This document shows, piece after piece, positions 18,127 through 25,343 of a DNA stretch of 30,028 nt (positions are counted from its first letter, which is position 1; every line of letters starts with the position of its first letter). The position numbers and the translations under genes are program-made. The notes beneath the pieces were generated by a model that was given only the letters and a program-made list of their open reading frames with translations, had not been told where the DNA came from and searched no databases. This DNA is from UBA6136 sp046305255 (lineage in GTDB: Bacteria; Pseudomonadota; Gammaproteobacteria; Methylococcales; Methylococcaceae), in NCBI GenBank assembly GCA_046305255.1, contig JBKCCF010000183.1, positions 1-30,028 on the forward strand, given 5' to 3'.

Positions 18127-19668
18127 ATGTCTACGCTGATTGACCTGTTCCGAGCCAGCGCCTGCCAGTGGCCCGATTTGCCCGCCATTTTGACGCCCAC
18201 GCTCACCCTGGATCATGGCCATCTTGCTGAAATCTCGGACTGTGTTGCGGCGGGACTCGCTGAGCGCGGTATTCTGCCCGGCGATCGAGTAGCGCTGTAT
18301 TGCACCAACGGCCCTGAATTCGTCTACGCTTACGCCGGTATCATCAAGGCGGGCGCAATTGTTGTACCCGTCAATCTTCTGATCAATCAGGCCGAGATCA
18401 CCCATATTCTCGCCGATGCCGGCGTTGCTGCCATTATCTTCCATCACTCACTAAGCGCCATGGTGGAGCAGGTACGGCTGCTATTGCCTCAACCAGTCCT
18501 GGGCATCACTGTAGGTAGCGGAGGGGAGGGTGATATCGCCTTTGCCGAACTTTGCATGTCGAAAGCGCCAAAACCAGAGCCGGTTCTGGTGCCAGAGCGT
18601 GATCTGGCCGCGATTATCTACACCTCCGGTACGACCGGTTTTCCTAAAGGCGCCATGCTGACCCATGCCAACCTGGTGGCCAATACCCGCAGCGTGTTTG
18701 CCGCGATGCACTGGCGCTCCGGTCTGGACAGGGTACTGGTGGTGCTGCCGATGTTTCATGCTTTTGCTGCTACGGTTGGCATGTTGACGCCCCTGACGCA
18801 TGGCTGCGCGCTGATTCCCCTGGCGCGGTTCGAGCCTGAAGCGGTCGCTGCGGCTATCCAGCAGCAAAAGGCGACCATTTTTCTCGGTGTACCCAGCATG
18901 TACAGCGTGTTATTACGGCTCAAGGATGACAAGGTTGAGCAGCTGGCCTCGCTTCGCTATGGCATTTCTGGCGGTGCGGCCATGCCGGTCGATGTGCTTC
19001 GGCGGTTCGAGGCCCGATTCGGTCTACCTATCTATGAGGGCGATGGCCCAACCGAATGCTCCCCGGTCACCTGCGTGAACCCCATCGGGGGCCTCGCCAA
19101 GCCTGGCACCGTAGGTTTGCCGGTTCCGGGGGTGGAGATGATGATTGTTGCCGATGACGGCACGGCATTGGCCGATGGCGAAGTAGGCGAAATTGCCGTA
19201 CGCGGGCCCAATGTCATGAAAGGCTACTGGCACCAGACCGAAGCCACTGCCGAGGTTTTCCTCGGAGACTGGTTCCTTACGGGGGATCTCGGGACGCGGG
19301 ATGCTGATGGTTACTTCAGTATTGTCGATCGCAAGAAGGATCTCATCATCGTAAACGGCATGAACGTCTATCCTCGGATGATTGAGGAAGTGCTTTATCG
19401 CTATCCGGGGCTTCGTGAAGCGGCAGTGGTGGGGGAAGTCAGCGAACGGCATGGCGAGATTCCCGTGGCCTATGTCGTGCTTGATCAGGCTGTGAACGCT
19501 GAAGAATCGAATCTCAGGCGCTACTGCCGGGAGCAGTTGGGTCGGCACCAGGTTCCCCGGCGTTTTGTTATGCTCCCGGAACTGCCTAAGAATGCAGCCG
19601 GAAAAATCATGAAGCGCGAACTCAGAAAGCACGGTGAGATTGAGCGGGGTATACAAAACCTCAACTAG
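18127..19668 (+). CDS. Long-chain acyl-CoA ligase (AMP-forming, ANL superfamily)
   Basis: A 513-residue adenylate-forming enzyme that activates a carboxylic acid with ATP and joins it to CoA. The P-loop-like motif is IIYTSGTTGFPKGAMLTH. The A5-type motif is YEGDGPTECSPVT. The A7/A8 region has WFLTGDLGTRDADGYFSIVDR, followed by KKDLIIVNGMNVYP. The C-terminal catalytic Lys is in NAAGKIMKREL. No transmembrane segment or N-terminal extension is seen. The substrate cannot be read from sequence; fatty acid is the usual choice for this type, and FadD-like naming would be over-specific. The ribosome site before ATG 18127 is weak. It follows the lipoprotein gene by 75 bases and is followed by a 149-base gap before the ABM gene, so operon membership is uncertain. 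Confidence 0.88.
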   Translation: MSTLIDLFRASACQWPDLPAILTPTLTLDHGHLAEISDCVAAGLAERGILPGDRVALYCTNGPEFVYAYAGIIKAGAIVVPVNLLINQAEITHILADAGVAAIIFHHSLSAMVEQVRLLLPQPVLGITVGSGGEGDIAFAELCMSKAPKPEPVLVPERDLAAIIYTSGTTGFPKGAMLTHANLVANTRSVFAAMHWRSGLDRVLVVLPMFHAFAATVGMLTPLTHGCALIPLARFEPEAVAAAIQQQKATIFLGVPSMYSVLLRLKDDKVEQLASLRYGISGGAAMPVDVLRRFEARFGLPIYEGDGPTECSPVTCVNPIGGLAKPGTVGLPVPGVEMMIVADDGTALADGEVGEIAVRGPNVMKGYWHQTEATAEVFLGDWFLTGDLGTRDADGYFSIVDRKKDLIIVNGMNVYPRMIEEVLYRYPGLREAAVVGEVSERHGEIPVAYVVLDQAVNAEESNLRRYCREQLGRHQVPRRFVMLPELPKNAAGKIMKRELRKHGEIERGIQNLN

Positions 19669-19817
19669 TCGTGTCAGTTGCGGCTGGCCTGATGCCGTGT
19701 TGCGTTGTCACCGCAGATATTACCTAAACCGGATGATATGTTTTCTGTCCAATTGAGCCATGGCCTCAATACTACTCGGCTAAGTCCTTCACACGTCAGC
19801 ATGTTTTAGAAGTCAAA

Positions 19818-20114
19818 ATGCACGTTACTCTGGTCCACATTCACGTCAAACCCCACTGCCTGGATGCCTTTATCGAGGCAACCCGTATCAATCACCAGTC
19901 ATCCGTTCTGGAGGCGGGTAACTGTCGCTTTGATGTGCTGCAGAATCCATCAGACCCCCATCGCTTTGTGCTCTACGAGGCTTATGTCTCGGCCGATGCC
20001 GCTGCTGCCCACAAGCAAACCGCCCACTACGCCGTGTGGCGTGATGCTGTGGCCGAGATGATGGCTGAACCCCGGCAGGGCCTTGCCATGCTGGGACTGT
20101 TTCCTGCAACTTGA
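19818..20114 (+). CDS. ABM-domain (antibiotic biosynthesis monooxygenase-like) protein
   Basis: A 98-residue single-domain ferredoxin-like protein. It has the pattern of YgiN/LsrG-type ABM proteins: an N-terminal strand (THV-like LVHIHVKP), a helix with a sensible Glu-Ala-Thr block, GNCRFDVLQNP, then FVLYEAYVSADAAAAHKQTAHY. Family members act as cofactor-free monooxygenases on quinols, as isomerases of small carbonyl compounds (LsrG) or in quinone redox cycling. The gene ends three bases before the iron-type alcohol dehydrogenase, so the two are almost surely co-translated. That suggests they act on the same small aldehyde, ketone or quinone. The substrate is not visible. Confidence 0.85.
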   Translation: MHVTLVHIHVKPHCLDAFIEATRINHQSSVLEAGNCRFDVLQNPSDPHRFVLYEAYVSADAAAAHKQTAHYAVWRDAVAEMMAEPRQGLAMLGLFPAT

Positions 20115-20117
20115 GCG

Positions 20118-21305
20118 ATGTACTCATTTTCCATTGGCCGGATTCCCCGCATTGAGTTTGGTCGCGGCAGTTTTGCCAAGGTCGCTGAAATAGCAACCCG
20201 TTACGGCCAACATGTGTTGGTGGTCACAGGTGCCCAATCCTTTCTGGCGTCTCCTGCCTGGCAGCAATTGCAGGGTGATATGGCCGCGCGGGACTGCCGT
20301 TACAGCCTGCTGCAGGTTACCGGAGAGCCCTCACCCGAGTGGGTGGACTCGGCGGTTGTGGCGTGGGGTGGAGCCAATGTCAACGTCGTCATCGGCATTG
20401 GCGGCGGCAGTGTCCTTGATGCTGCCAAAGCCGTGGCCGGTCTGTTGAGACCTGGCGATACCGTGATGAATTACCTTGAAGGTGTCGGACCTGAGCGACC
20501 CTATCATGGTCCGGCCACGCCCTTCATTGCCGTGCCAACCACGGCGGGTACAGGTTCGGAAGCCACGCGTAATGCTGTGCTGACCCGCCATGGTGTTGAT
20601 GGTTTCAAGAAATCCTTCCGGGACGAGCTTCTGGTGGCCGAATACGCTATTGTCGATCCGGATCTACTGACCGATTGTCCACCGCCGCTGATTGCCGGGA
20701 ATGGTATGGACGCCCTGACGCAACTGATTGAGGCCTATGTCTCTATCCGCGCCAACCCGCTAACCGATGCACTGGCATGGTCAGGAATCAGGGCTGTAAG
20801 GGAAGGGCTGTTGTGCTGGTATCAGGGTGGAATTGATGTGGCTGATGCACGGGCCCATATGGCCTATGCAGCGCTGCTCTCGGGGGTCTGCCTGGCCCAG
20901 GCTGGCCTCGGATCAGTGCATGGTCTGGCGCAGCCGCTGGGTTCATTGTTTGCCATTCCTCACGGCGTCGTCTGCGGGACGCTGCTGGCGGCGGCCACCC
21001 GGGTCAATATCGACGCCTTGCTGATGCGTGATCCGCGGCACCCCGCTTTGGCCAAATATGCTGAAGTTGGGCGTTTGCTGTCAGCCTGCCCGGCGCTGGA
21101 TGACGACGCTGCCCGCCATAAACTGCTTCAGCAACTGGATGACTGGACAATCCAGTTGCAGTTACCCGCGCTGAGTTCGTTCGGCATTACCCAAGCGGAC
21201 ATTTCGCGGATTGTCGCCAACTCCCGCGGTTCCAGCATGAAGACCAACCCTGTCACGCTGACGGATGCTGAAATCGAGGCCATCCTCCGGCTGCGGTTGT
21301 TCTGA
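20118..21305 (+). CDS. Iron-type (group III) alcohol dehydrogenase
   Basis: A 395-residue NAD(P)-dependent dehydrogenase of the Fe-ADH superfamily. The nucleotide-binding glycine motif is GIGGGSVLDAAKAVAGL. A threonine-rich block, AVPTTAGTGSEATRNAVL, contacts the cofactor. Metal-site positions are Asp198 and Gln202 in GMDALTQLIEAY, His268 in SVHGLAQPLG, and His282 in IPHGVVCG. Classic members have His where Gln202 stands, so one of the four metal ligands is altered; this may mark a subfamily rather than loss of activity. The gene starts three bases after the ABM gene. The first residues (MYSFSIGRIPRIEFGRGSF) fit the family start. Substrate is unknown; alcohol or aldehyde is the family default. 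Confidence 0.9.
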   Translation: MYSFSIGRIPRIEFGRGSFAKVAEIATRYGQHVLVVTGAQSFLASPAWQQLQGDMAARDCRYSLLQVTGEPSPEWVDSAVVAWGGANVNVVIGIGGGSVLDAAKAVAGLLRPGDTVMNYLEGVGPERPYHGPATPFIAVPTTAGTGSEATRNAVLTRHGVDGFKKSFRDELLVAEYAIVDPDLLTDCPPPLIAGNGMDALTQLIEAYVSIRANPLTDALAWSGIRAVREGLLCWYQGGIDVADARAHMAYAALLSGVCLAQAGLGSVHGLAQPLGSLFAIPHGVVCGTLLAAATRVNIDALLMRDPRHPALAKYAEVGRLLSACPALDDDAARHKLLQQLDDWTIQLQLPALSSFGITQADISRIVANSRGSSMKTNPVTLTDAEIEAILRLRLF

Positions 21306-21422
21306 TTCCGGTCTCCCTGCCTGGCCTGTTTCGGTCTTTTTGCCCTGTCGGCAGGACGTTGATATTCGGACGATCACAGGGATAGTGCAGGCGCTACCAC
21401 CTACCATTTTCACTGACAGTTC

Positions 21423-22973
21423 ATGAAACTCCCGCTTAGCCGCTGGCACTTGCCCATTTTATCCGGCCTTCTGATCGGCACCAGCTATATTCCTTTCCCA
21501 CCCTGGGCCTCGCTGTTCTGTTTTGTGCCGCTCTGGCTATTCTGGCAGCGCCAGACCCGGCTGATGCCGGTGGTCATCGGTGGTTTCATTACCTCATTCG
21601 TGTTCACGCTGATTGGCTTTAACTGGGTCACCCACCTGATGCACGAATTTGCTCAGCTGGAATGGCCTTTTGCCGTAATGGCCATGCTGGTTTTTGCCTT
21701 GGTCGCGCATCTTTATGTACCGCTCGCCGGTGTGTTGTGGTTCCTCGGGCAGCGCCGATTTAAGTGGCCGGAGCGGTTGTCGCTGGGTTTGATGGCACTC
21801 CTCACTACCCTTTGCGAAGCGCATTCGCTGACGTTGTTTGACTGGAATTTTGGCTATAGCTGGTATGGTGCCGGAGTGCCGGTTTATCACTGGGCCGAGA
21901 TGATTGGTTTTAGCGGGCTGAGTGCCGCAACGCTCCTGTGCAATTTGCCGTTGCTATACGCCTATCGCCAGCGCAGGCTGGCCAGCGGAAAAAAACTGAT
22001 GGCTCTGGTGGTGATGGGATTCCTGTTATTGAACGCGGGCGGGCTGTGGTTGAAGTATCGGCTGCCGGAGCCGGATGCCAGATTGAGAGCCGTCTTGGTA
22101 CAGGGCAATATCGGCAATGCTGAAAAAATGGCCGCTGAGCTGGGGCAGGGTTATCAGGATGCCATCCTTGAGGCCTACATAACCCTGACTGAACAGGCGC
22201 TGGCCGATCCAAAAGGGCACGTCGATTTCGTGCTGTGGCCGGAAACAGCCTTTCCGGCCCTGATGGGCGAGGACCTGAGGGATAGCCGCTATACCGTGCG
22301 CCTACGTCAGTTTCTGGGCGAGAGGCAGGTTCCTCTGGTGACGGGTTCCTACGGGATGGATCTCAAGTCGGGCTTGTTGACCAACTCGTTATTTGTCCTT
22401 GACCGCCAAGGCACGATAGTCCCGCCTCACTACAGCAAAACCATACTGCTGGCCTTTGGTGAGTACATACCTGGTGAAAAGTTGTTGCCGCAGATTCGCG
22501 AATGGTTACCCCCCATAGGCCAGTTTTCCCGGGGGCCTGGGCCTACCCTGCTGCTGCAGTTCAACGGCTATAAAATGGGGCCGCAGATCTGCTACGAGAG
22601 CCTGTTCCCCGGATTCAGTCGCTCGCTGGCGCAGCTCGGTGCTCAGTTCATTGTCAATACGACCAATGACTCCTGGTATGGGACCTGGCAGGAGCCTTAT
22701 CAGCATATGATCATGACGCTGGCGCGCGGCGTCGAATTTAGAAGACCAGTGCTAAGAGCCACCAACACCGGTATCTCGACCGTGTCATTGGCGAATGGCG
22801 CAATCCTGCAGCGCTCACCGCTGCATGAGTCATGGTCAGGCGTATATGAGGTGCCATACCTTATCGACCCACTTCCAACTGTTTACCAGATCTGGTTCTG
22901 GTTGTTGCCGTCGTTGCTCTGGATAACGTTACTGCTAATGATGGTCTATGGGCTGCGACGATCATCCGCCTGA
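21423..22973 (+). CDS. lnt: Apolipoprotein N-acyltransferase Lnt
   Basis: Lnt adds the third acyl chain to the N-terminal Cys of lipoproteins at the periplasmic face of the inner membrane. The product is 516 residues. About six N-terminal hydrophobic segments (residues 1-215) are followed by a periplasmic nitrilase domain and a final C-terminal membrane helix. The catalytic triad is visible: Glu274 in WPETAFP, Lys339 in HYSKTILLAFGEYIP and Cys390 in PQICYESLFP. The spacing matches E. coli (E267, K335, C387). NTTNDSWYG and RATNTGIS are further family blocks. It stands alone here, without the usual upstream ybeX/corC gene, between the alcohol dehydrogenase and the fds operon. It would act on the lipoprotein encoded 3 kb upstream, among others. 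Confidence 0.97.
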   Translation: MKLPLSRWHLPILSGLLIGTSYIPFPPWASLFCFVPLWLFWQRQTRLMPVVIGGFITSFVFTLIGFNWVTHLMHEFAQLEWPFAVMAMLVFALVAHLYVPLAGVLWFLGQRRFKWPERLSLGLMALLTTLCEAHSLTLFDWNFGYSWYGAGVPVYHWAEMIGFSGLSAATLLCNLPLLYAYRQRRLASGKKLMALVVMGFLLLNAGGLWLKYRLPEPDARLRAVLVQGNIGNAEKMAAELGQGYQDAILEAYITLTEQALADPKGHVDFVLWPETAFPALMGEDLRDSRYTVRLRQFLGERQVPLVTGSYGMDLKSGLLTNSLFVLDRQGTIVPPHYSKTILLAFGEYIPGEKLLPQIREWLPPIGQFSRGPGPTLLLQFNGYKMGPQICYESLFPGFSRSLAQLGAQFIVNTTNDSWYGTWQEPYQHMIMTLARGVEFRRPVLRATNTGISTVSLANGAILQRSPLHESWSGVYEVPYLIDPLPTVYQIWFWLLPSLLWITLLLMMVYGLRRSSA

Positions 22974-23066
22974 ATGCACCCCCTGAAGGGTTCATCTCGC
23001 CACCGATTTATTAAGAAAATAACGACTATCGCCACCAAAAACCGAGTAAAATGCTAGGTTGAAAGG

Positions 23067-23095
23067 TTTCCAGAAATAGCCACAACGAGTAGAAT
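23067..23095 (+). promoter_or_regulatory. Possible sigma-70 promoter for the fds operon
   Basis: TTTCCA (23067-23072), a 17-base spacer and TAGAAT (23090-23095) match 4/6 and 5/6 of the -35 and -10 consensus. It is about 95 bases upstream of fdsG, inside the 215-base gap after lnt. This is a by-eye match only; other AT-rich sites lie nearby (23010-23060). Confidence 0.28.
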
Positions 23096-23188
23096 TTCGC
23101 GCCACACCGCTACCAACAGTCCCGCCTGGCCGGGCAGGATGATTATCCAGGGTGGCTACCAAAAGTGGATGCGTCAAGAGAGAGTGAC

Positions 23189-23665
23189 ATGACAGAGCAG
23201 AAATGGGACATTGAGGGTGTCAGGACGATTGTGGCCGGGCTCAAGGATAAGCCGGGTGCCCTGTTGCCGATACTCCATGGCATACAGGACAGCCTTGGCT
23301 ATGTCCCCCCGGACAGCGTGCCGCTGATTGCCAGCGAGTTGAATCTTTCCCGGGCTGAGGTTCACGGCGTGATCAGCTTTTACCATTATTTCCGTTCTAC
23401 CCCGCCGGGTCGCCAGACCGTCTATATCTGCCGGGCAGAGGCCTGCCAGGCCATGGGCTCTGACACGCTCGAAGCGCATGCCAAGCATAAATTGGGTATC
23501 GGCTACCACGAAAACACCGCCGACGGTCAATTCAGTCTGGAGCCGGTTTATTGTCTGGGTAACTGTGCCTGTTCGCCCTCGGTGATGATAGGAACCGAGG
23601 TGTATGGCAAGGTTACTCCCGATCGTTTCGATGAGATTATTCACGCAGTGAAGGCCAACTCATGA
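23189..23665 (+). CDS. fdsG: NAD-dependent formate dehydrogenase gamma subunit FdsG
   Basis: A NuoE-like thioredoxin-fold [2Fe-2S] subunit of 158 residues. Cluster cysteines lie in CRAEACQAMG and CLGNCACSPS, the standard C-x4-C ... C-x3-C pattern. The N-terminal helical part (GALLPILHGIQDSLGYVPPD, then AEVHGVISFYHYF) is typical of NuoE and HoxE. It joins FdsB to form the diaphorase part that delivers electrons from formate to NAD+. Start: ATG 23189 has MTEQKWD and an AGAGAG ribosome site. The frame is open to an ATG at 23165, which adds eight non-conserved residues. The last codons overlap the fdsB start in an ATGA-type overlap, so translation is coupled. First gene of the operon. Confidence 0.95.
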   Translation: MTEQKWDIEGVRTIVAGLKDKPGALLPILHGIQDSLGYVPPDSVPLIASELNLSRAEVHGVISFYHYFRSTPPGRQTVYICRAEACQAMGSDTLEAHAKHKLGIGYHENTADGQFSLEPVYCLGNCACSPSVMIGTEVYGKVTPDRFDEIIHAVKANS

Positions 23666-25212
23666 TTAAGGTTTATGTCCCACGTGATTCCAGCGCCCTC
23701 GGGGTGGGGGCCGAGCAGGTTGCAGTTGCCATCCAGATTGAAGCCAGTCGCCGTGACGCAAAAATCGAACTGATACGGAATGGTTCGCGCGGGCTCTATT
23801 GGCTGGAGCCGATGGTTGAGGTCGAAACGCCCGCAGGCCGGATCGCTTACGGACCTGTTACTCCCGATCAGGTGCCGGCGCTGTTTGATGAGGGCCTTCT
23901 CACGGGCGCAGGTTCGCACCCGCTATCTCTGGGGCCAACTGATGAAATCCCTTATCTGAAGAGGCAGGAGAGGCTCACTTTTGCCCGGGTCGGCATCACC
24001 GATCCGGTCAGTCTTGACGATTACATCGCCCATGACGGCTATCGTGGGCTGGCGCGCGCCCTGGCCCTTGCTCCCGCCGCGATTGTCGACGAGGTCACTG
24101 AATCCGGTTTGCGCGGACGTGGCGGTGCGGCATTCCCCACCGGTATCAAATGGCGAACAGTACTCAACGCCGCCGCTGACCAGAAATACATCGTCTGTAA
24201 CGCCGATGAAGGCGACTCCGGCACCTTTTCTGATCGAATGATCATGGAGGGAGATCCGTTCGTACTCATTGAAGGGATGACGATTGCGGCCCTAGCGGTC
24301 GGTGCCACTCAGGGTTATATCTACCTCCGGTGCGAGTATCCTCATGCCCATGTTGCGCTGAACCAGGCCATAGCGGCCGCTTATGCTGCCGGCTATCTTG
24401 GTGCTGATATTCGTGGCTCAGGCCGGCATTTTGACCTCGAGGTGCGTCTCGGGGCCGGTGCCTATGTTTGTGGCGAAGAGACATCACTGCTCGAAAGTAT
24501 CGAAGGCAAGCGTGGACTGGTTCGCTACAAGCCGCCGTTACCCGCGATTGAGGGCTTGTTTGGTCAGCCGACTATCATCAACAACGTCATTTCTCTGGCC
24601 TCCGTACCCATCATTCTGGACAAGGGCGGTGCCTTTTACAGAGATTACGGCATGGGTCGCTCGCGTGGCACCCTGCCTATCCAATTGGCAGGAAACCTCA
24701 AGCACCCCGGCCTGGTGGAAAAAGCCTTCGGGGTTACGCTTCGGGAGATTCTTTATGACTTCGGCGGTGGTGCTGCCAGCGGTCGCCCCATCCGTGCCGT
24801 ACAGGTTGGCGGGCCATTGGGGGCCTATCTGCCCGAATCACAATTCGACACCCCGCTCGACTACGAGGCCTTTGCCGCCAACTGGACGGTGTTGGGTCAT
24901 GGCGGTGTGGTGGCGTTCGACGATAGCGTCGACATGTCGAAAATGGCCCGCTATGGCATGGAGTTTTGCGCTGTTGAATCCTGTGGCAAATGTACGCCCT
25001 GCCGGATTGGCTCAACCCGCGGCGTCGAGGTCATCGACAAAATACGTGCGGGTATTGATCGTGAGCAGAACATTGCTCTGCTACGTGATCTAAGCGACAC
25101 GATGCTGGGAGGTTCCCTTTGCGCGCTGGGAGGCATGACACCGTACCCAGTGCTAAGTGCGCTGAACCATTTCCCCGAAGACTTTACCGGTGGAGCGCAA
25201 CCGCCCGCGTGA
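23662..25212 (+). CDS. fdsB: NAD-dependent formate dehydrogenase beta subunit FdsB
   Basis: A 516-residue NuoF-like flavoprotein that binds FMN, a [4Fe-4S] cluster and NAD+. An N-terminal thioredoxin-like region (about residues 1-110) precedes the NuoF core, as in Fds and Hox enzymes. Core motifs are GLRGRGGAAFPTGIKW (NAD site), CNADEGDSGTFSDRMIMEGDP (FMN site) and GAYVCGEETSLLESIEGKRG. The C-terminal cluster motif is ESCGKCTPCRIGSTRG with a later Cys in GGSLCALGGMTP. Start overlaps the fdsG stop by four bases. The stop codon (25210-25212) falls within the loop of a strong hairpin, and 131 bases separate it from fdsA, which is long for this operon. Confidence 0.96.
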   Translation: MIKVYVPRDSSALGVGAEQVAVAIQIEASRRDAKIELIRNGSRGLYWLEPMVEVETPAGRIAYGPVTPDQVPALFDEGLLTGAGSHPLSLGPTDEIPYLKRQERLTFARVGITDPVSLDDYIAHDGYRGLARALALAPAAIVDEVTESGLRGRGGAAFPTGIKWRTVLNAAADQKYIVCNADEGDSGTFSDRMIMEGDPFVLIEGMTIAALAVGATQGYIYLRCEYPHAHVALNQAIAAAYAAGYLGADIRGSGRHFDLEVRLGAGAYVCGEETSLLESIEGKRGLVRYKPPLPAIEGLFGQPTIINNVISLASVPIILDKGGAFYRDYGMGRSRGTLPIQLAGNLKHPGLVEKAFGVTLREILYDFGGGAASGRPIRAVQVGGPLGAYLPESQFDTPLDYEAFAANWTVLGHGGVVAFDDSVDMSKMARYGMEFCAVESCGKCTPCRIGSTRGVEVIDKIRAGIDREQNIALLRDLSDTMLGGSLCALGGMTPYPVLSALNHFPEDFTGGAQPPA

Positions 25213-25225
25213 GCACGGGCGGTTG
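25198..25225 (+). terminator. Strong hairpin spanning the fdsB stop codon
   Basis: CAACCGCCCG (25198-25207) pairs perfectly with CGGGCGGTTG (25216-25225), a 10-bp GC-rich stem around an eight-base loop that contains the fdsB TGA. No T-run follows, so it is not a plain intrinsic terminator. It could attenuate transcription, mark an mRNA processing or stability point, or slow ribosomes at the stop. Its effect would be to set different levels of FdsGB and FdsA. Confidence 0.55.
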
Positions 25226-25242
25226 AAGCGCCATAGATTGGA

Positions 25243-25274
25243 GACCCCTCTGATGGGTCAGGTGGACCGACCCA
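25243..25274 (+). promoter_or_regulatory. Mutually exclusive small hairpins in the fdsB-fdsA gap
   Basis: GACCC (25243-25247) can pair with GGGTC (25255-25259). The same bases, as TGGGTC (25254-25259), can pair with GACCCA (25269-25274). Only one can form at a time, an arrangement seen in RNA switches and attenuators. The stems are only 5-6 bp and no ligand or leader peptide is evident, so this is suggestive only. Confidence 0.3.
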
Positions 25275-25343
25275 ATGTGTGTGGACAAGGTCGCATCCAT
25301 TACACGCGATAAACTGAGCACTCTGTAAATCTGGAGGCATATC

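Noticed and set aside
21316..21355. CCTGCC ... GGCAGG hairpin after the alcohol dehydrogenase as a terminator
   Set aside because: Only six base pairs with a 28-base loop and the T-run inside the loop, not after the stem; too weak to list.
24383..25093. 236-codon open frame in another plus-strand frame of fdsB
   Set aside because: Overlaps the conserved FMN and cluster motifs of FdsB in the correct frame; the alternative is a frame shadow.
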